64,000 nt of DNA from Rotaria macrura (taxonomy: Eukaryota; Rotifera; Eurotatoria; Philodinida; Philodinidae): assembly GCA_900239685.1 (NCBI GenBank), contig OENT01000138.1:124001-188000 (forward strand), in the 5' to 3' direction. The translations under genes and the position numbers were made by a program. This document shows, piece after piece, positions 46,201 to 60,300 of this stretch; the first letter of the stretch is position 1; each line of letters opens with the position of its first letter. The notes below the pieces were generated by a model that worked only from the letters and a program-made list of their open reading frames with translations, was not told the origin of the DNA and searched no databases.

Positions 46201-49200
46201 TGAGAATTGAATACTGCACGAACTCGCGATAATGTGTGCAGTTGATGTAGCACTTCCATGTTAGAACAGATCAATCCAGTCGAATTCAAGCAAACAGGAA
46301 TCGTTAAGAGTTGAGATATTTATAAATCATTCATCAGTCTCGTTTAAATTCTTGAGAATACTGGTAATAGATTTTCAAGCCACGCAAGAGAAATTAGTAA
46401 TTCAATTTAAAGTTAACAAGCGACAAGACAGAATCAAAAGAGAAGAGAGAGCCTGGTTCAAAGTTACATTTACTATTTGAGATAAATGTTTTGAATTTTA
46501 TCGTATATCTTCAATAATGAAATTTGTCTTAAAAATCGATTCATATTTTTTCAACCTTACTTGCATTTTTACTGCACGTTCTTCACATGCGAACGAGAAT
46601 TGCATCTTATATGAGTACATTGCAAGTCCGATAATAATAGAATACTATCAAGTTTATGATTAATTCAAACTACATAAAAGGTAAGGCAATCACCAGGGAT
46701 TTAGTGTTAGACGCTAGCGAAATAACAACATATTTGTTAACCTTTATAAATTAGAAAGTATAGTTATATGTAGCATTAGTTTAAATGAATCTCGTCTTAT
46801 AATTCTGCTGCAATCAATTACATATCATATTCCGATTTCCTAATCGTTGATTAACTTTACTTTCATATTCGGCTACCAAGTTTAATACTGTTGATTTCTG
46901 CAAGAATCTTCAAAAATATCTTTCATACTGATTAAATGAATTTTAGAATTGAAACAACACATGGATTATATGCAGAAAAATCTATATTGCTGTCGATTTT
47001 TAAGTAATGTTACAAAAAAATGAGTGTTCTGTTTATTTCATGCTATTGATTTCAATAAGCACATAAAACAGCCATTTCATTACAAAAGTACATCTAGAAC
47101 TCATTTTCAGAAGCTTCTTAATTATTAGTGTGGCTTCTATATAACTCAGATAACCTTAACTCATATGTTAGTCATCAGTTATAGACGTATCCTCTGTATG
47201 CTGAGAGTTTGGTGATGTGGAGTTTAATTAAATAAAGATACAGTATCAACATAGATTTTTATGTTTTTTAGCAACTTTCTTTCAGTGGACTCTTCCGAAT
47301 GAAAAAAATTCATGAAAGTTTTCTACAACTAATGAACGGAAGTATATATATATATATATATTCTATGTTTTGATTGGATGAAACAACAGCAAAAATTTGA
47401 ATAAGAGCGATAGAACTCAAGAAAAACATTTTTTTCTCGCAAGATATTCATTCGCAATGAATAATTCTGCGTAAAAATGAACCATTTTATTAGTTTTTCG
47501 ATGGTGCATGCATAAATATATGAATACTCAAGTAATGAAACTGAGTAACATTCAGATATGGTTTAATTCGTGCTTATTTGAACCAATATAGATTTTTCTT
47601 TACTAGATTCCGTATGCCTCCTCAATGTAATCAACATATTCTCTATACTCCTGATGCAGAAACAATTGTTGTTTTCTTCATGTACTACTATTGGAATTGA
47701 AATAAACAACTGAATCCGCAATGTAATCAACGCAGTTATGCACTAATCAAAATGATATGAGTCATACATTTTTCGATATTTTTTTCATCAAAAAAATAAT
47801 AATCATCTTTCCTGTATAAAATGTTGATGACAATTTAACTTCGTTAGAGTGCAACTAATTTTGACATCATTTTGAAACAGTGTTTGATATGAATTTTTTT
47901 TTGTCTTCTTAGACGACACATCACTGATGCCAAAACGCAGTATTTGTGTTAATAAGTGGCACTATAAAATGAAAGTTCTTTTTTGTTTTCTAAACAAAAC
48001 AACAAAAACATTTTCTGTCTAGCGCCAGAATTCAAAGTATATTGATTTTTATGTTTTTTTTCTAGAAAAGAAATGACATATGTGCCATCTGCATAAATTA
48101 ATATTAAGTTACGTATTTTTATTATTCGATTGTTACTAGAAATCATTTATAAAGATGTTGATCTGGTACGATTATGGAAATTCTTTAGAATAACTCGTAT
48201 ATGAAACTGATCAATTTCATTAAAAAACTTTAGTTTAAATTGACATTTTTTCAATTCAAAACTTTGGTTTATTGATCGACACATAATGCTGAGAATTTGT
48301 TTTTTCCTCGTTCATATTTCATTAATTATCATTGATCATATGTAATAAGGTCTGCTGTAAAATACTTTTATTGAATAACAAAAATTTTTGTCCAAGTTCT
48401 ACTTCATATCATTGAAGTTATAGAAACTAAAAAGTTCATCACCAATTTTGTAAACCTAAAACAAGAATACTACGTATGATAAATAAGCGTTGCATGGACG
48501 AAAGAAATACGAAGAATAAAATAATTTACATTCAGGTATTCATGTCCACACTTTTTAAACGGAACATTTATGAATTACACCATAGAAATGAAACTAGTCA
48601 TCGAGACAGTAGTTAGTTTTTCTTCATGTGTCATTCTGAATCATTGACTGAATTCTAATTCCAATCAACCTATTATCAGTATTATGCGTATAATCACATT
48701 TGTAAAAACAATCGTATGCTTGTTTTTTCATGTAGGTTTAAAACTAATGTTCTTATTGGAAGAAAAACTCATCGAATATGAACCTTAAAACTAAACATCG
48801 ATAGCATCTAAGGAATAAAGATGTCCAATAGTCGGAAGAGTGGATCACCTGAGTATCTTACTGCTGCTTACAATATGACAAGAGAAATGATTTAAAAAAA
48901 TCATCATCTTCGTAGATCATTTAATAGAAAAATACATGAGAACAGTGGTCTACTTTGACGTAGCTTTGATCTCGACACCTATTTTGAAATTGTGATGCAA
49001 GACACAATTCAGATTTCAAGATCGAGCAAAAACTATCACGTTCGATGATTGTTGGTGGAATTTTACAGGTTTTATATCCGGATTTCTTTCAGAGAAAGTC
49101 GAAGCCTTTTATTTAATTCATTTTTAAAATGTTTTAGAAAGATTACTTCTTCGAAAATAATTTTATCTTTCATACCAGTGAGCAAAAATATACTCTAAAT

Positions 49201-50500
49201 ACCTCACCCCTCTTCTGACTGTAGAAAATCAAAGATTACTTGTCGATATTTTATTCAACTATTGAATACACAGCTTTGTAAATTTCACATAATTCTTCGG
49301 CTTGTTATAATTAATAATACTGCATATATATAGATGTATATATAAATGTATATATAAATACGTATGTTTTCTGTTCTAATCACCTATTAAATAAACTTTT
49401 GCATACGATCGACAATCATACCAAATATGGTCATCATTGAAGCATGTTTATGTTCTCTATTTTAGATTGTGTAATATTGCATGGTTTATCATCAATAGAG
49501 TGAGTAACGTATTTACTTTATATTATACTTTGTTATCTATCAGAGTGAAAAACAACTGATAAAAAAGAAAAACCTTTTCCGAAAAAGGAATCAATATACT
49601 TCCTATGCATCTAGAAGAAAAATTTCATTAAATTTCACTCTATGGCGCAAGGCATCTCAGGAGATTTTTTCTACTGCTATTTCTGTCAGTAAATGGTTTC
49701 TTATGCGATTTCTTTTTAAAAATCATTTTAATAACAAGTATTGTGCATAAACGACATTAACAGAGTTGTGTAAAAATTAATTTGTGATGATTATTTCATA
49801 CTAAAAATTTTCATGCTTTTAATGGTCGTTTAAGAAAAGAGAAGAACAGTTTAGTTATCTAATATTAAAAGAAAAGCTCAAATATTTTGACGATAGAGTA
49901 AGTAAAAAGGCTTAGCAACTCAGTGGACATATGAAGCGAAGTTAACTCAGATTTTTCCCCAATCAATCAGATTTGACACTGAAGGTGATTCTTTTTTTTG
50001 AATTTGTAACTCTAGTACTTGATTACTTGTGGTACAAATAGTTCATTTTTCGAGGTTCTGTTTCTTTTTTTTCACGACCAACACTCATGAACAGAATTCA
50101 GTGTCACCATTGACTTCTACTTTTCTCAGTATTTGTGAACTCATTAGGAGATATGAATTGAGTCTTCAGAATATATCACACTATTTTATGGACATAGGTC
50201 ATTCCTGACAGACAATCGTAAATTTCTACTTAGTTTACTGAGAAGTGATTACAAGATTCTTAAAAATTCTTAAAAAAATGACTCCACTAGTAATCCCAAC
50301 ATGTTTCTAGTCCATCAACTTCATCTGAATGTTATACTGATCGAACTCAAGAAGTTAAAGAAAATATATCGGATCTTCTTTTGTTTTTCTTTCAAAATCA
50401 AAAATTCTCCATTGATATTGTATAATAACTCTTATTTGTATGATTTTCATTATTTATTCCTACGTGTTTTGTTTCTAGCATTTATCCTCATTGTTTGACT
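43300..50500. other. Gene desert
   Basis: About 7 kb of AT-rich sequence with no recognisable gene on either strand. The longest frame (44541-44819, plus) has composition like random AT-rich DNA. A (TA)n run lies at 47343-47361, and short TATATA-rich sequence near 49325-49365. Confidence 0.5.
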
Positions 50501-53500
50501 ATGAATAAAGTTCCGACCAACGTGGACGATAAAAATAAGAAAATGCGTATTCGTCAATTTTTCGTAAGTAAATTCTCATTTTTTTTTATAATCAAATATA
50601 ATCCATAGGCATTGATACTATTACCCATTTCCAAAAAGAAGGCGGGTGATACCCGCCTTCTTTTCTGAAATGGATAATAGTTTCCTACCTCTCACCTTTA
50701 CCACTATTAGTATTTTCTTTTTTGTCTCGTTCTTTTCGTTCTCTCATGATGATGTTGCTGATTTTCATACTTAAAGTCAACAGTATGCGTGTGTGTGCGT
50801 TTTTGTTCTTTTAACAGTATAGAAAAGAAAAAGTGCAACAAGGAAAGTACGGCACATGATGAATATCGAAAACGATAGGTCAAATTTTAATCATTGGAAG
50901 TTTATAATATCTTCGGAAGATTCAACCGATGGTAGAGTTAAAATTTCTCGACAAAATTTAACTGCACTTGCGGCTCAACGAGTAAGAATAAGTAGAATAA
51001 TCAAAAAATCATGAGAAAAGATTGCTTCTATTTTCTACGTTTTGGTGTTGTATAGCCAATTTTTTTTTAATTTCTCACAATAGACGACTCTGGATGATCG
51101 TTATGTCAATGACATATGGAATACATCATTGAAAGCTGCCATTCAAGAAATTCAAAAGAAAAATAACAGTGGTTTAAGTTTTGAAGAACTTTATCGTAAT
51201 GCTTACACCATGGTGCTACATAAACATGGAGAAAAGCTTTATACAGGCACTCGTGAAGTTGTTATGGAACATCTTGTGCAAAAAGTAGGATTCAGACTTT
51301 AGTCTTGTTTGCCACAGTTTATAATGAACTTCTCTACTTTATTTCTGTAATTAAAAACTAATATAGGTCAGACAAGATGTTATTGATTCACTACATAATA
51401 ACTTTTTGACTACACTTAATTATGCATGGAATGATCATCGAACAGCAATGATTATGATACGTGACATACTTATGTATATGGATCGTGTCTATGTCAGTGG
51501 ACAAAAACTTGAACCTGTTTTTAATTTGGGTGTTATCTTATTTCGTGATAATGTTGTTCGATATCCGTCAATACGTGATCATTTAAGGCAAACACTACTT
51601 GATATGGTAGCTAAAGAACGGCGCGGAGAAATTATTGAAAAGTATGTTATGAAAAAGAAAAAAAAAGGTTACAGGAATTCAAATCATACCGAAGTTCAAG
51701 TGACTATCCACTGGACAATATCCAGTGTGAATCAATAGCCATGCAATTTTAAGACTTGATGTTTTGCATGACTATAATAACTGTTGCAAGAAGAAACAGT
51801 TATTTTATTCTTTAGCTGTTAAATATCGCAGTGCTAAGGAGAAGACAGTGCTCAGGGCTTCAGTCTTCTCTCTCTCTCTCTCTCGATAAGGTGTAAATGA
51901 TTCAGTCTTTCTTGACTTTGGACATGCAATCAAAATGTCTACCTATCCAAAACTAATATGAAAAATACTTCATATGAAAGAATTTCATAGTTGCAAAAAG
52001 AATACGATTAGGATTCCATTCATATAATTAGCATAGCTGTCTACGATGTCATTCATTCTATGAATTTGAATGTTTTTCTTTGATTAATATCTTATGAATA
52101 TATCCGATTGCATCTTTTGACAACGGATTTTTTACTATTGCCAATGTTACAAAGAATTTAAAATCTAGCCAAGTTTTTTGAAGATTATAAAAATTACTCG
52201 GTACAAAATATTACTCTGTGAAAAATGACAATTAAATTTTCTATTCACTGAAAACATTAATTAAATCATCAAAAATGTTAGTGGATAGAATGTTCTGAAA
52301 AGTGAAATATCTTCCTATCTGTTGTCGAAAATTGTTCGACTGCTATACACCCAAAAAAATGTAATCTTTCAATGTCTTAGTTATTGTCAGCTATTTCAAA
52401 TAAATAGAAAAATAATCGTTGCATCTACCGTGAGATAGGTGTACTTCCGTTCACCAACTTAGTAAGAACCTAAAATGTGTCAGTTTTTTTGACACTTACT
52501 TCCGGTATCATTCGAATAGAATTTTTGGAAATGAAAAAAATTTTTTTACGAAGTTTTTACCGGTGCTACGCTTAACAAAATATTAATACTGCTAATTTTC
52601 ATTTTCAAAAAATCTTTTTGAAAATAGGATTTCCTAAAAATCATCGTTGATATATATATATATATATATCTGGTTCGGTGTTGAAGATAATGAAGATAAA
52701 TCGACAATGAACATAGTCAAATAATTTTGAGATGTATTGTCTGTTGTTCTGTACAAGATCGAAATATAAAAATCAGTGAATCAATACACGACAAACTATA
52801 TTGACAGAAGATGCGTCGTTGTCACTGATCATTTTGAGCATATTAGCATCTAGACAATGTAACACTCAGCCATCGCCCTATATTTCTAATAGATTCATCG
52901 ATCTTAACAGCATTACTTGAAAGTACATTCGTTTCGCCCGATGTCTTGTATATATTGACATAGATATTCCTTGATCTGGAAGATTTTTACTCACTTATAT
53001 TCTAGGAGTGCTGTAAAAAATGCTTGTCAGATGTTGATGAGTTTGGGTATTGATAATCGTTCGGTATATGCAGACGATTTTGAAACGCCATTTTTATCAC
53101 AATCAGCAGAATTCTATCGAGTATGATATAATTGTATTTCTATTTTAGTGTTTCTTCATTTCTTTCCTTTCTTTTTGTACTAAGCTTGAAAGTCAAAAAT
53201 TATTAGCTGAAAATAGTGCATCTGTATATATACGCAAAGTTGCTGCACGCATCAGTGAGGAAGCTGAACGAGCCGTCCACTATCTTGATAAATCAACTGA
53301 AGAACGAATCGTTCGTGTACTAGAAGGTATGAATAATGAAAACAAGATTTCGTAGACAGTTTGCTTTTACAATTTTCTATGTATATTTTTGTCTTTCAAA
53401 CAGATGAATTAATAACAAAACATTTGAAAACTATTGTCGAAATGGAAAATTCAGGTGTTTACTCCATGTTGAAATTTAGTAAATGTGATGATCTTGCAAC

Positions 53501-56500
53501 CATGTATAAATTATTCGAACGTGTTCCACATGGTCATTCAACAATAGCCGATTGCATGAGTAGTTATTTACGTGAGCAAGGACGTGCACTTGTTACTGAA
53601 AATGCTGAAGAGGGAAAGAATGCAATTACTTATGTTCAGGTGACAATGAAAACAATATATTTATACATACGATATTTTTTTGAACGATGCTCTCCATTCC
53701 TTTCAGAATTTACTTGATTTGAAAGATACATTCGATTATTTTCTTAAAAATTCATTCAACGATGATAAGGTTAGTTTATAGAGAAAAAAAAATCTTTTTA
53801 AATGCAACTTTTTTTGTTTGTTTGTTCATGTAGATATTCAAAAAAAGGATTAATTCTGATTTTGAATATTTTATTAATTTGAACCAACGTAGCCCTGAAT
53901 ATTTGTCATTATTCATTGATGATAAATTGAAGAAAGGTGGTAAAGAGGTATGAAAAACACATAAAAGAGAACACAATTACTTTTGATATTAGCTATTCAG
54001 ACAGCTTCGCTTTCTCTTATGCCGAATTACAGCCTAAGATGTCCAAAAGTGAGTCAGAGAAGAATTAGTTATGTAAAATTTATGTACAATACTGTGAAGA
54101 TATTAGTGGGAATAGGTCATGTAGATTAAACTCGATTATTTTCATATAATTCGATTTCACATGATTTGAAACGGAAAAGATGCGATCGAGATGTGCCCAT
54201 TGATCATGCACATATATTTCAAAGGAAGTACAGCCGAACAATTCTTTTGTTACCATGTTTTTTTTTTCATATTTCGATTAAACAAAAGTAATTTGATTCA
54301 AGTTTGATATGATAAATTCAGTGAGTATCCTAGAATTGAGTGTGCTTATAATGCTCTTGAGAAATTTTCGGCATCTTGGAAAGATTTGCTAGAATTTTCT
54401 TTTATTTCGTTAAAAGAAACAATGAATTTCATGAATAGTCTGCTTTATTCTTTTGATTTATCTATTATGTAACAATGTTCCATTGTTTTATATCTGTAGA
54501 ACTTGCCTTTTATACATTCGGCGGATTATCATATAACTTTTAACAAAGAATGTATTTTTCTAATAGATACATATGAAATATCAGTTAGAAAACTAGCACA
54601 ATCATTTCTCAACAATGATATCATTAATACTTCATAGTTAGATATAGCCCCTACGTACGATGTCTATTGACAAGTAATTTCTGTCAGTACATAGTGCAAA
54701 ATTATTGTTCTAGGTTTAATTCGATTAGGACTCATTGTTGGACAATTTAAGTGCAAAAATTCACATGACAGAAATCCTATGCTTTAAAGAGAGAATATAT
54801 CATCTGTCAATTGATGATCTCTTTTATAATTAAATAAACAAATAAATATGAAATTCAATGTGATTTCATTAATCATAGCTCGGCGATCAAGAAGTTGAAA
54901 TTGTGCTGGACAAAGCTATGATACTATTTCGGTATCTGGAAGAAAAAGATGTTTTTGAACGATATTATAAACAGCATCTAGCAAAACGTTTACTATTAAA
55001 TAAATCAGCATCAGATGATGCTGAGAAAAATATGATATCAAGATTAAAAACTGAATGTGGTTGTCAGTTCACATGTAAATTAGAAGGAATGTTTAAAGAT
55101 ATAACTCTATCAAATTCAACTGCCGATGACTTTCGTCTACATGTTTCACAAAAACGAGTAAAAGAAAATGATGTCTAATGTGTCTCGTTTATATTGTTTT
55201 CGGTTTATTTTTTATTCTTCTTTTGCCGTCTAGTTAAATCTCAACGGTATCGATCTATTTGTGCGAGTATTAACAACAGGCTTTTGGCCAACCCAAAGTA
55301 CAAATAATCAATGTAATTTACCATCAGTTGTTCGAGAAGCTTATCAATGTTTTCATCGATTCTATTTGAGTAAACACAGTGGAAGACAATTAACATTACA
55401 ACCAAGTTTAGGCTCAGCCGATCTGATATCAATATTTTATGGTAAGCCAAAAGATGATGATAATGATGGAGAAATGCGACCAACAACGACAATGTCAAAA
55501 GAACGTAAACATACATTACAAGTATCAACTTATCAAATGGTTATATTAACTTTATTTAATACAAAAGAATGTTGGACTTTTGAAGTAAGGTTTTTTTCTC
55601 GATACATATCACTAGTCGGTTTTCAGAGTATTTCATTTCACTATTAACGATGAATGAGAAAAATGAATGATATATTCTTTTGTGAAATTCATAGTACACT
55701 AAATAGACAGCGACGTATAAACTAAATTCAATGAAAATAGCATCAACTTTCCTCAATGATGTATCAGGTTCTACATGTATTTGGAAGTTTTACTTATATA
55801 ATCCAGTATACAAAATCCATTCTGAATGAGAAGATTGGATATTTGAAGCCTTCCTTGATATCAATGATCGTGTGTTTAGTTTTGATATACAAAGTACTGT
55901 TTCGGAAGCGAATAATAGTGTGATGAACAAGTGTGATCTAGTTAGAAGAAAACAATTCTCGTTTTGCTAACTACAAAAACGAAATCATCTATTCTATTTT
56001 AATTCCATAAGACTTGCTCGAATAGGTTGTGGTTTATTTACGATATAGACTTTGCACTTATTTGTTTTTCTACATAGGAAATGCATCAAGAAACAGATAT
56101 TAACGAAAAAGATCTTCAACGTGCACTATTACCACTAGCGATGGGTAAACCAAGTCAACGAATATTTCTCAAAGAATCTAAAACCAAAGACATAAAATCA
56201 AATGATAAATTCATTGTTAATGACTCATTTACATCAAAATTGTATCGTGTAAAAATAAATCCAATCACAGCTAAAACTGAAAGTGATCCTGAACGACAAG
56301 AAACTCGAAGTAAAGTAGAAGATGATCGGAAACATGAGATTGATGCAGCTATTGTGCGCACAATGAAAACAAGAAAAACAATGTCACATACACAATTAGT
56401 TGCTGAAGTAAAACATTTCTTTGCAAACATTCAAATGCTTGACTTTTCGTTTTCTTCAGGTTACTCATCAGCTCAAAGCACGTTTTATGCCCAGTCCTGG

Positions 56501-57359
56501 TTTTATAAAGAAACGAATCGAAAGTTTAATTGAACGGGATTATTTGTCACGATTATCCGAAGATAGGTAAATTGAATATTTATAGAATAGAATAACTCGT
56601 GGATAAGTAGACGATATGATATGTTTCCCTATGACAGACATTTCACGATAGATATTGAGAAGAGCAAGGAGCATCTCAAACATTGTTGCACCTACGTAGA
56701 TATGTGAACATTTTATGCTACTCATCATTCCTAACTTGTTCTGTTGAATTCAAAAGAGCCTTTAGTATAGTGATTCTTATCAGAATGAGTATTTATAACT
56801 CGAGAAATTCATTATTTTATTTATCTAATGATAATGTAATATTTTACAAAGATTAGTCGTTGTATTCAATAAGAATGATACAATAAAATATATTGAACAG
56901 ATCCTATAATGATGAACTCACTAGATCGTTAGTTAATTACTTTATTGCCTTACAAAACATACCGTGAGAAAGATCTATCTGAATTTGGAACTTCTTAAAC
57001 TCTCGAATGATCTCGATCCGACACATACTACCAGTCTACAAGTCTAAATTAGTATAAATACAAAACATACCCATGTTTATTGTTTTAGCAAGTGTTGAGA
57101 TTGTCAGACAAAAGAGAAATAGTTTCATCCATGTTGTAATGCATATCTTTCTTGACATTAATAGTATTCGTTAAAACTAGTAAGCATCATTTTACCAATA
57201 TAAATTCTACCACACTAATAAAATCAATCCAATCGATTACTGTAATTGTCATATTTATTGAATAATTTTCTCGTTTGAACAATATTGTGTCATGCTCAGC
57301 ATATTTATTCTTATCTCGTTGTCTTTTATTATAGGAAAATGTACAATTATGTAGCCTAA
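50501..57359 (+). CDS. CUL3: Cullin-3, scaffold of BTB-CUL3-RBX1 ubiquitin ligases
   Basis: CUL3 links BTB-domain substrate adaptors (N-terminal repeats) to RBX1 (C-terminal domain). Exons: 50501-50563, 51084-51284, 51367-51641, 53006-53120, 53185-53326, 53404-53639, 53707-53769, 53834-53947, 54879-55157, 55234-55584, 56078-56407, 56460-56566, 57335-57359; every junction keeps phase. The result is 766 residues, against 768 in human. Diagnostic blocks are KKMRIRQF at the start, [20 protein letters not shown], the [21 protein letters not shown] segment, [35 protein letters not shown], and [12 protein letters not shown] in the cullin-homology region. The winged-helix segment contains the neddylation site Lys710 (IVRTMKTRK). 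The last exon codes only for the family terminus ending YNYVA. The model is complete and I see no defect. Confidence 0.97.
50617..50681. repeat. 65-bp near-perfect hairpin in CUL3 intron 1
   Basis: Two 31-bp arms (50617-50647 and 50651-50681) separated by GAT pair with only about three mismatches. The core AAGAAGGCGGGT/ACCCGCCTTCTT is GC-rich in an AT-rich intron. Could be a tiny foldback element or a structured RNA segment. Confidence 0.8.
50856..50981 (+). CDS. Candidate alternative first coding exon of CUL3
   Basis: Begins ATGATG, has an in-frame TAG upstream (near 50819), stays open for 42 codons and ends at a consensus donor (CGA|gtaaga). The phase is 0, the same as canonical exon 1, so it can splice directly to the exon at 51084. 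The encoded N-terminus ([20 protein letters not shown] then [22 protein letters not shown]) replaces the KKMRIRQF region. I know no cullin with this N-terminus. It might be a cryptic frame: it lies inside intron 1 and no acceptor is needed if transcription starts nearby. Confidence 0.4.
51867..51884. repeat. (TC)n microsatellite in CUL3 intron 3
   Basis: About nine TC units within the 1.36-kb third intron. Confidence 0.85.
52650..52671. repeat. (TA)n microsatellite in CUL3 intron 3
   Basis: About ten AT/TA units, uninterrupted. Confidence 0.85.
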
Positions 57360-60300
57360 ACAAACAAAGCATCGTTTTTTTTGTGGATGTTTTTCTTTTT
57401 TCGGTTATCATTTGTGAGATTGTATTCATTCATATTTTGTCTTCTAATTCATGTTCATCACATCATCCATGACGATTTGCACTTATAATATGACATAGAA
57501 CTGTCTTCCCTTGTTTCTTTGTCACTTCTTTACTCTATTTTCTTTCTTGCTTTCTTTCTTTCGTTCTTTCTTGTCTTCTGTTCTGCTTTTTTTATTTCTT
57601 AAAATTTATCTGAGCCCTTTTCTGTCTCAAACAAAATATACATATATATATATATGGCTCACGTTTGTATGTGTGCGCGCATGTAACTATATGTGTTTAT
57701 GTGTGAAATGACACACTATGATTAAAACAATTTTGAATGATTATTCAAAAGGTCTTTGTCGGTGTTAGACATAAAAGTAGGTTTTTAAAACGGAAAAAAG
57801 ATATTGAAAATAAAATATTGTTTATCGAAAGTCTCGAGAAATGATTTCGATGCCGCTATGTTGTTATAAATATGTTCGATTCAATTCGATTCATCTAACT
57901 CTGTCTTCAAGCTCAGATCACTTGATTAGAAATTATGTATACCGTGCAAATGTCTCGCATAATGCATCAGAGAATAAAACTAGAAAAACATACGATTAAT
58001 TTCTACCATAATTTCTTTGAAAGACGATTACTTTTGATTGATCATAGAGTCTTATAAGAGTATGAATTTCGATACCTTACCCTACCCTTGTAAATTTAAT
58101 AGTTACAATAACCGTAAATCGTGCAAGATTTCATTATTTATGAAATGATGAAGTTAAATTTTACAAATGTCACGAATAGTATTCAAAAAAACTCGCAGGT
58201 AATATTTCAATCATAAAAATAGTACTAGATGCACCACGAATATTATCAAAAGTTACGATAAGAAGAAAAGTAGTGCTAACTCTTCCAACACATTAGAAGA
58301 TGTCTGCTCTTCTATTATGTAAAAGCATGCAAAATTTTCGGGAGAGTTTTTTATTATGTCCCATTGATTTCCGTAATTTTTAATTAGAAAAGTTCTTCCA
58401 AAAACCAAAACACTTTTGAGAATTTGGAAAGAGATTTTTAGATTTTTAAAAGTCCAGAAATAAGGCTGATCTTATTCCTTTAAAATTTTCAGTTAAAAAC
58501 CATAAAAAATAGTCATATTTTGATGTAAATACATGAATTCAAATGGAAAATATTTCGAGAAATAAATTAATGAAGGGTGGTCATTTGTTACGGCCAACGC
58601 GACATTTCTTCATGGGAGTCTTCTATTGTGGGGGAAGAGTCTGTATAGACCACGAATGTTAAAAACAATATCAACAAAGAAAAAAGAAAGATATGAACAG
58701 CTGTTGTCGTTTATTAATGAATGACATGAAGTAATCATTCAATAGGCATGTTCTCATTATTTTCCTATGAATAGAAGATATTGTTCTACATTAGAGGTTG
58801 TCAGACGTCGGGCGTTTAAATGAACCAGATTGACATAATGAAAAGTTGGCTCTGCAATATCCTACAGTTTTCAAAATGATTCCCTACCCTAGAGTTGGCA
58901 TATTGAGCTATTATAGCACTGTCTGTTACTTGTTGATTTTTTATTCAGTACTACCGGTCAAACAAAGTTTCCCATTAACTTGTTTAATTTGAATACAACT
59001 GTGCAAAATTGCAACTTCATATTCAATTGACGAATCTTTTTTTCATTATAACATTACACTGAAAACAAATGATTCTCCTATTTAGCAATATGCTTATTTC
59101 ATAAGTCATATCAAACTTTGTATCTGTCCCAAATTATACAGTAATAGTATAGAGAATGGTTCTTCATCTGTTAAATACTTCATAACTTTCTTCGCTGAGC
59201 CATTATTGGGTATTGAACAAGATCAATTTTAATATTTTATTTATTTATTTTTATAAATTCATGTTATTTGACACTCTATCGATACTATCCAGTTTCTTCT
59301 ACGATCTCCTAGCAAGTATAAATGAATTTTACTCAAACGTGTGAATATTTCATGTATTCATTCGTTTCGGTATAAAGTTTATTTTAAATCAAACAAGCTA
59401 CTGTATTTATTCATATACATAATATCATTGTCGGCTTGCAAATATGTCACATCGTTACGTTTTCGATTATCTCAACAACTAAAATAATTAAACTGCTCGT
59501 TCGAATGCCATTCGATGCAACTGGTTTTTTTCTACTCATGATACAAACATGACTATTGTTGATTGTAATGTAGAGCTTTTAGAAAGCGTTTTACTAGTGT
59601 AGCACTGGTTGAGAAAAAGATCCTCACGCTCGAGTGTACGTACTTCAACTTTTAATATTCGGAAAAATTTGACTTCTGCTGAAGATAGACCCAAAGAGAA
59701 TTTCCCTAGAACATCAACAGTGTTCTTGAACGATAAAATGACGTACTCTCTAACCACTTTCCGTCACGTAAAAGATCGAAAAAGCAAACCTAACAATTTT
59801 AGCCTGTTTTTTTTCATGAATTCATGACATCGTTTTTATTTGGTCTAAATTCTTCGTGATTGACTTCGTCGAGTTTAAAAAAGACGTTTCTATGACTCTA
59901 ACTACTAATGACCACACTGGCACCTAGAAACACTGGTCAGAATACTGTGAGGCTCGACATTTCCTACGACTGTCAAGTGTATTTTTTGTTTAGTTTAGAA
60001 ACATGAAAATCACGAAACCTACTCATATCTCTAGTAAGTTTGTACTTCAGATCTTGTTTGAGACTAGAATGTGTTGAAAACTTCAGCTCACAACAAAATG
60101 CTCGCTTCATGAAGTATTACAATCGCAAAAAAAATGAAAACTCAAGCATTTTATATGCATATGAGTATTTTTTTAGGACTCTAGTATCACGAGAAGACTA
60201 TGTATTCTTTTAACCAGCAAATTTTAGCTAGAAATATATAGATTTGTGGGTATAATCTCAACTCGAAAATATTTGTCTGCCATCCTTTGGTACATACCAT

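Noticed and set aside
59536..59827. Overlapping 72-73-codon frames on both strands
   Set aside because: No family resemblance and no splice partners; mutual overlap suggests chance openness.
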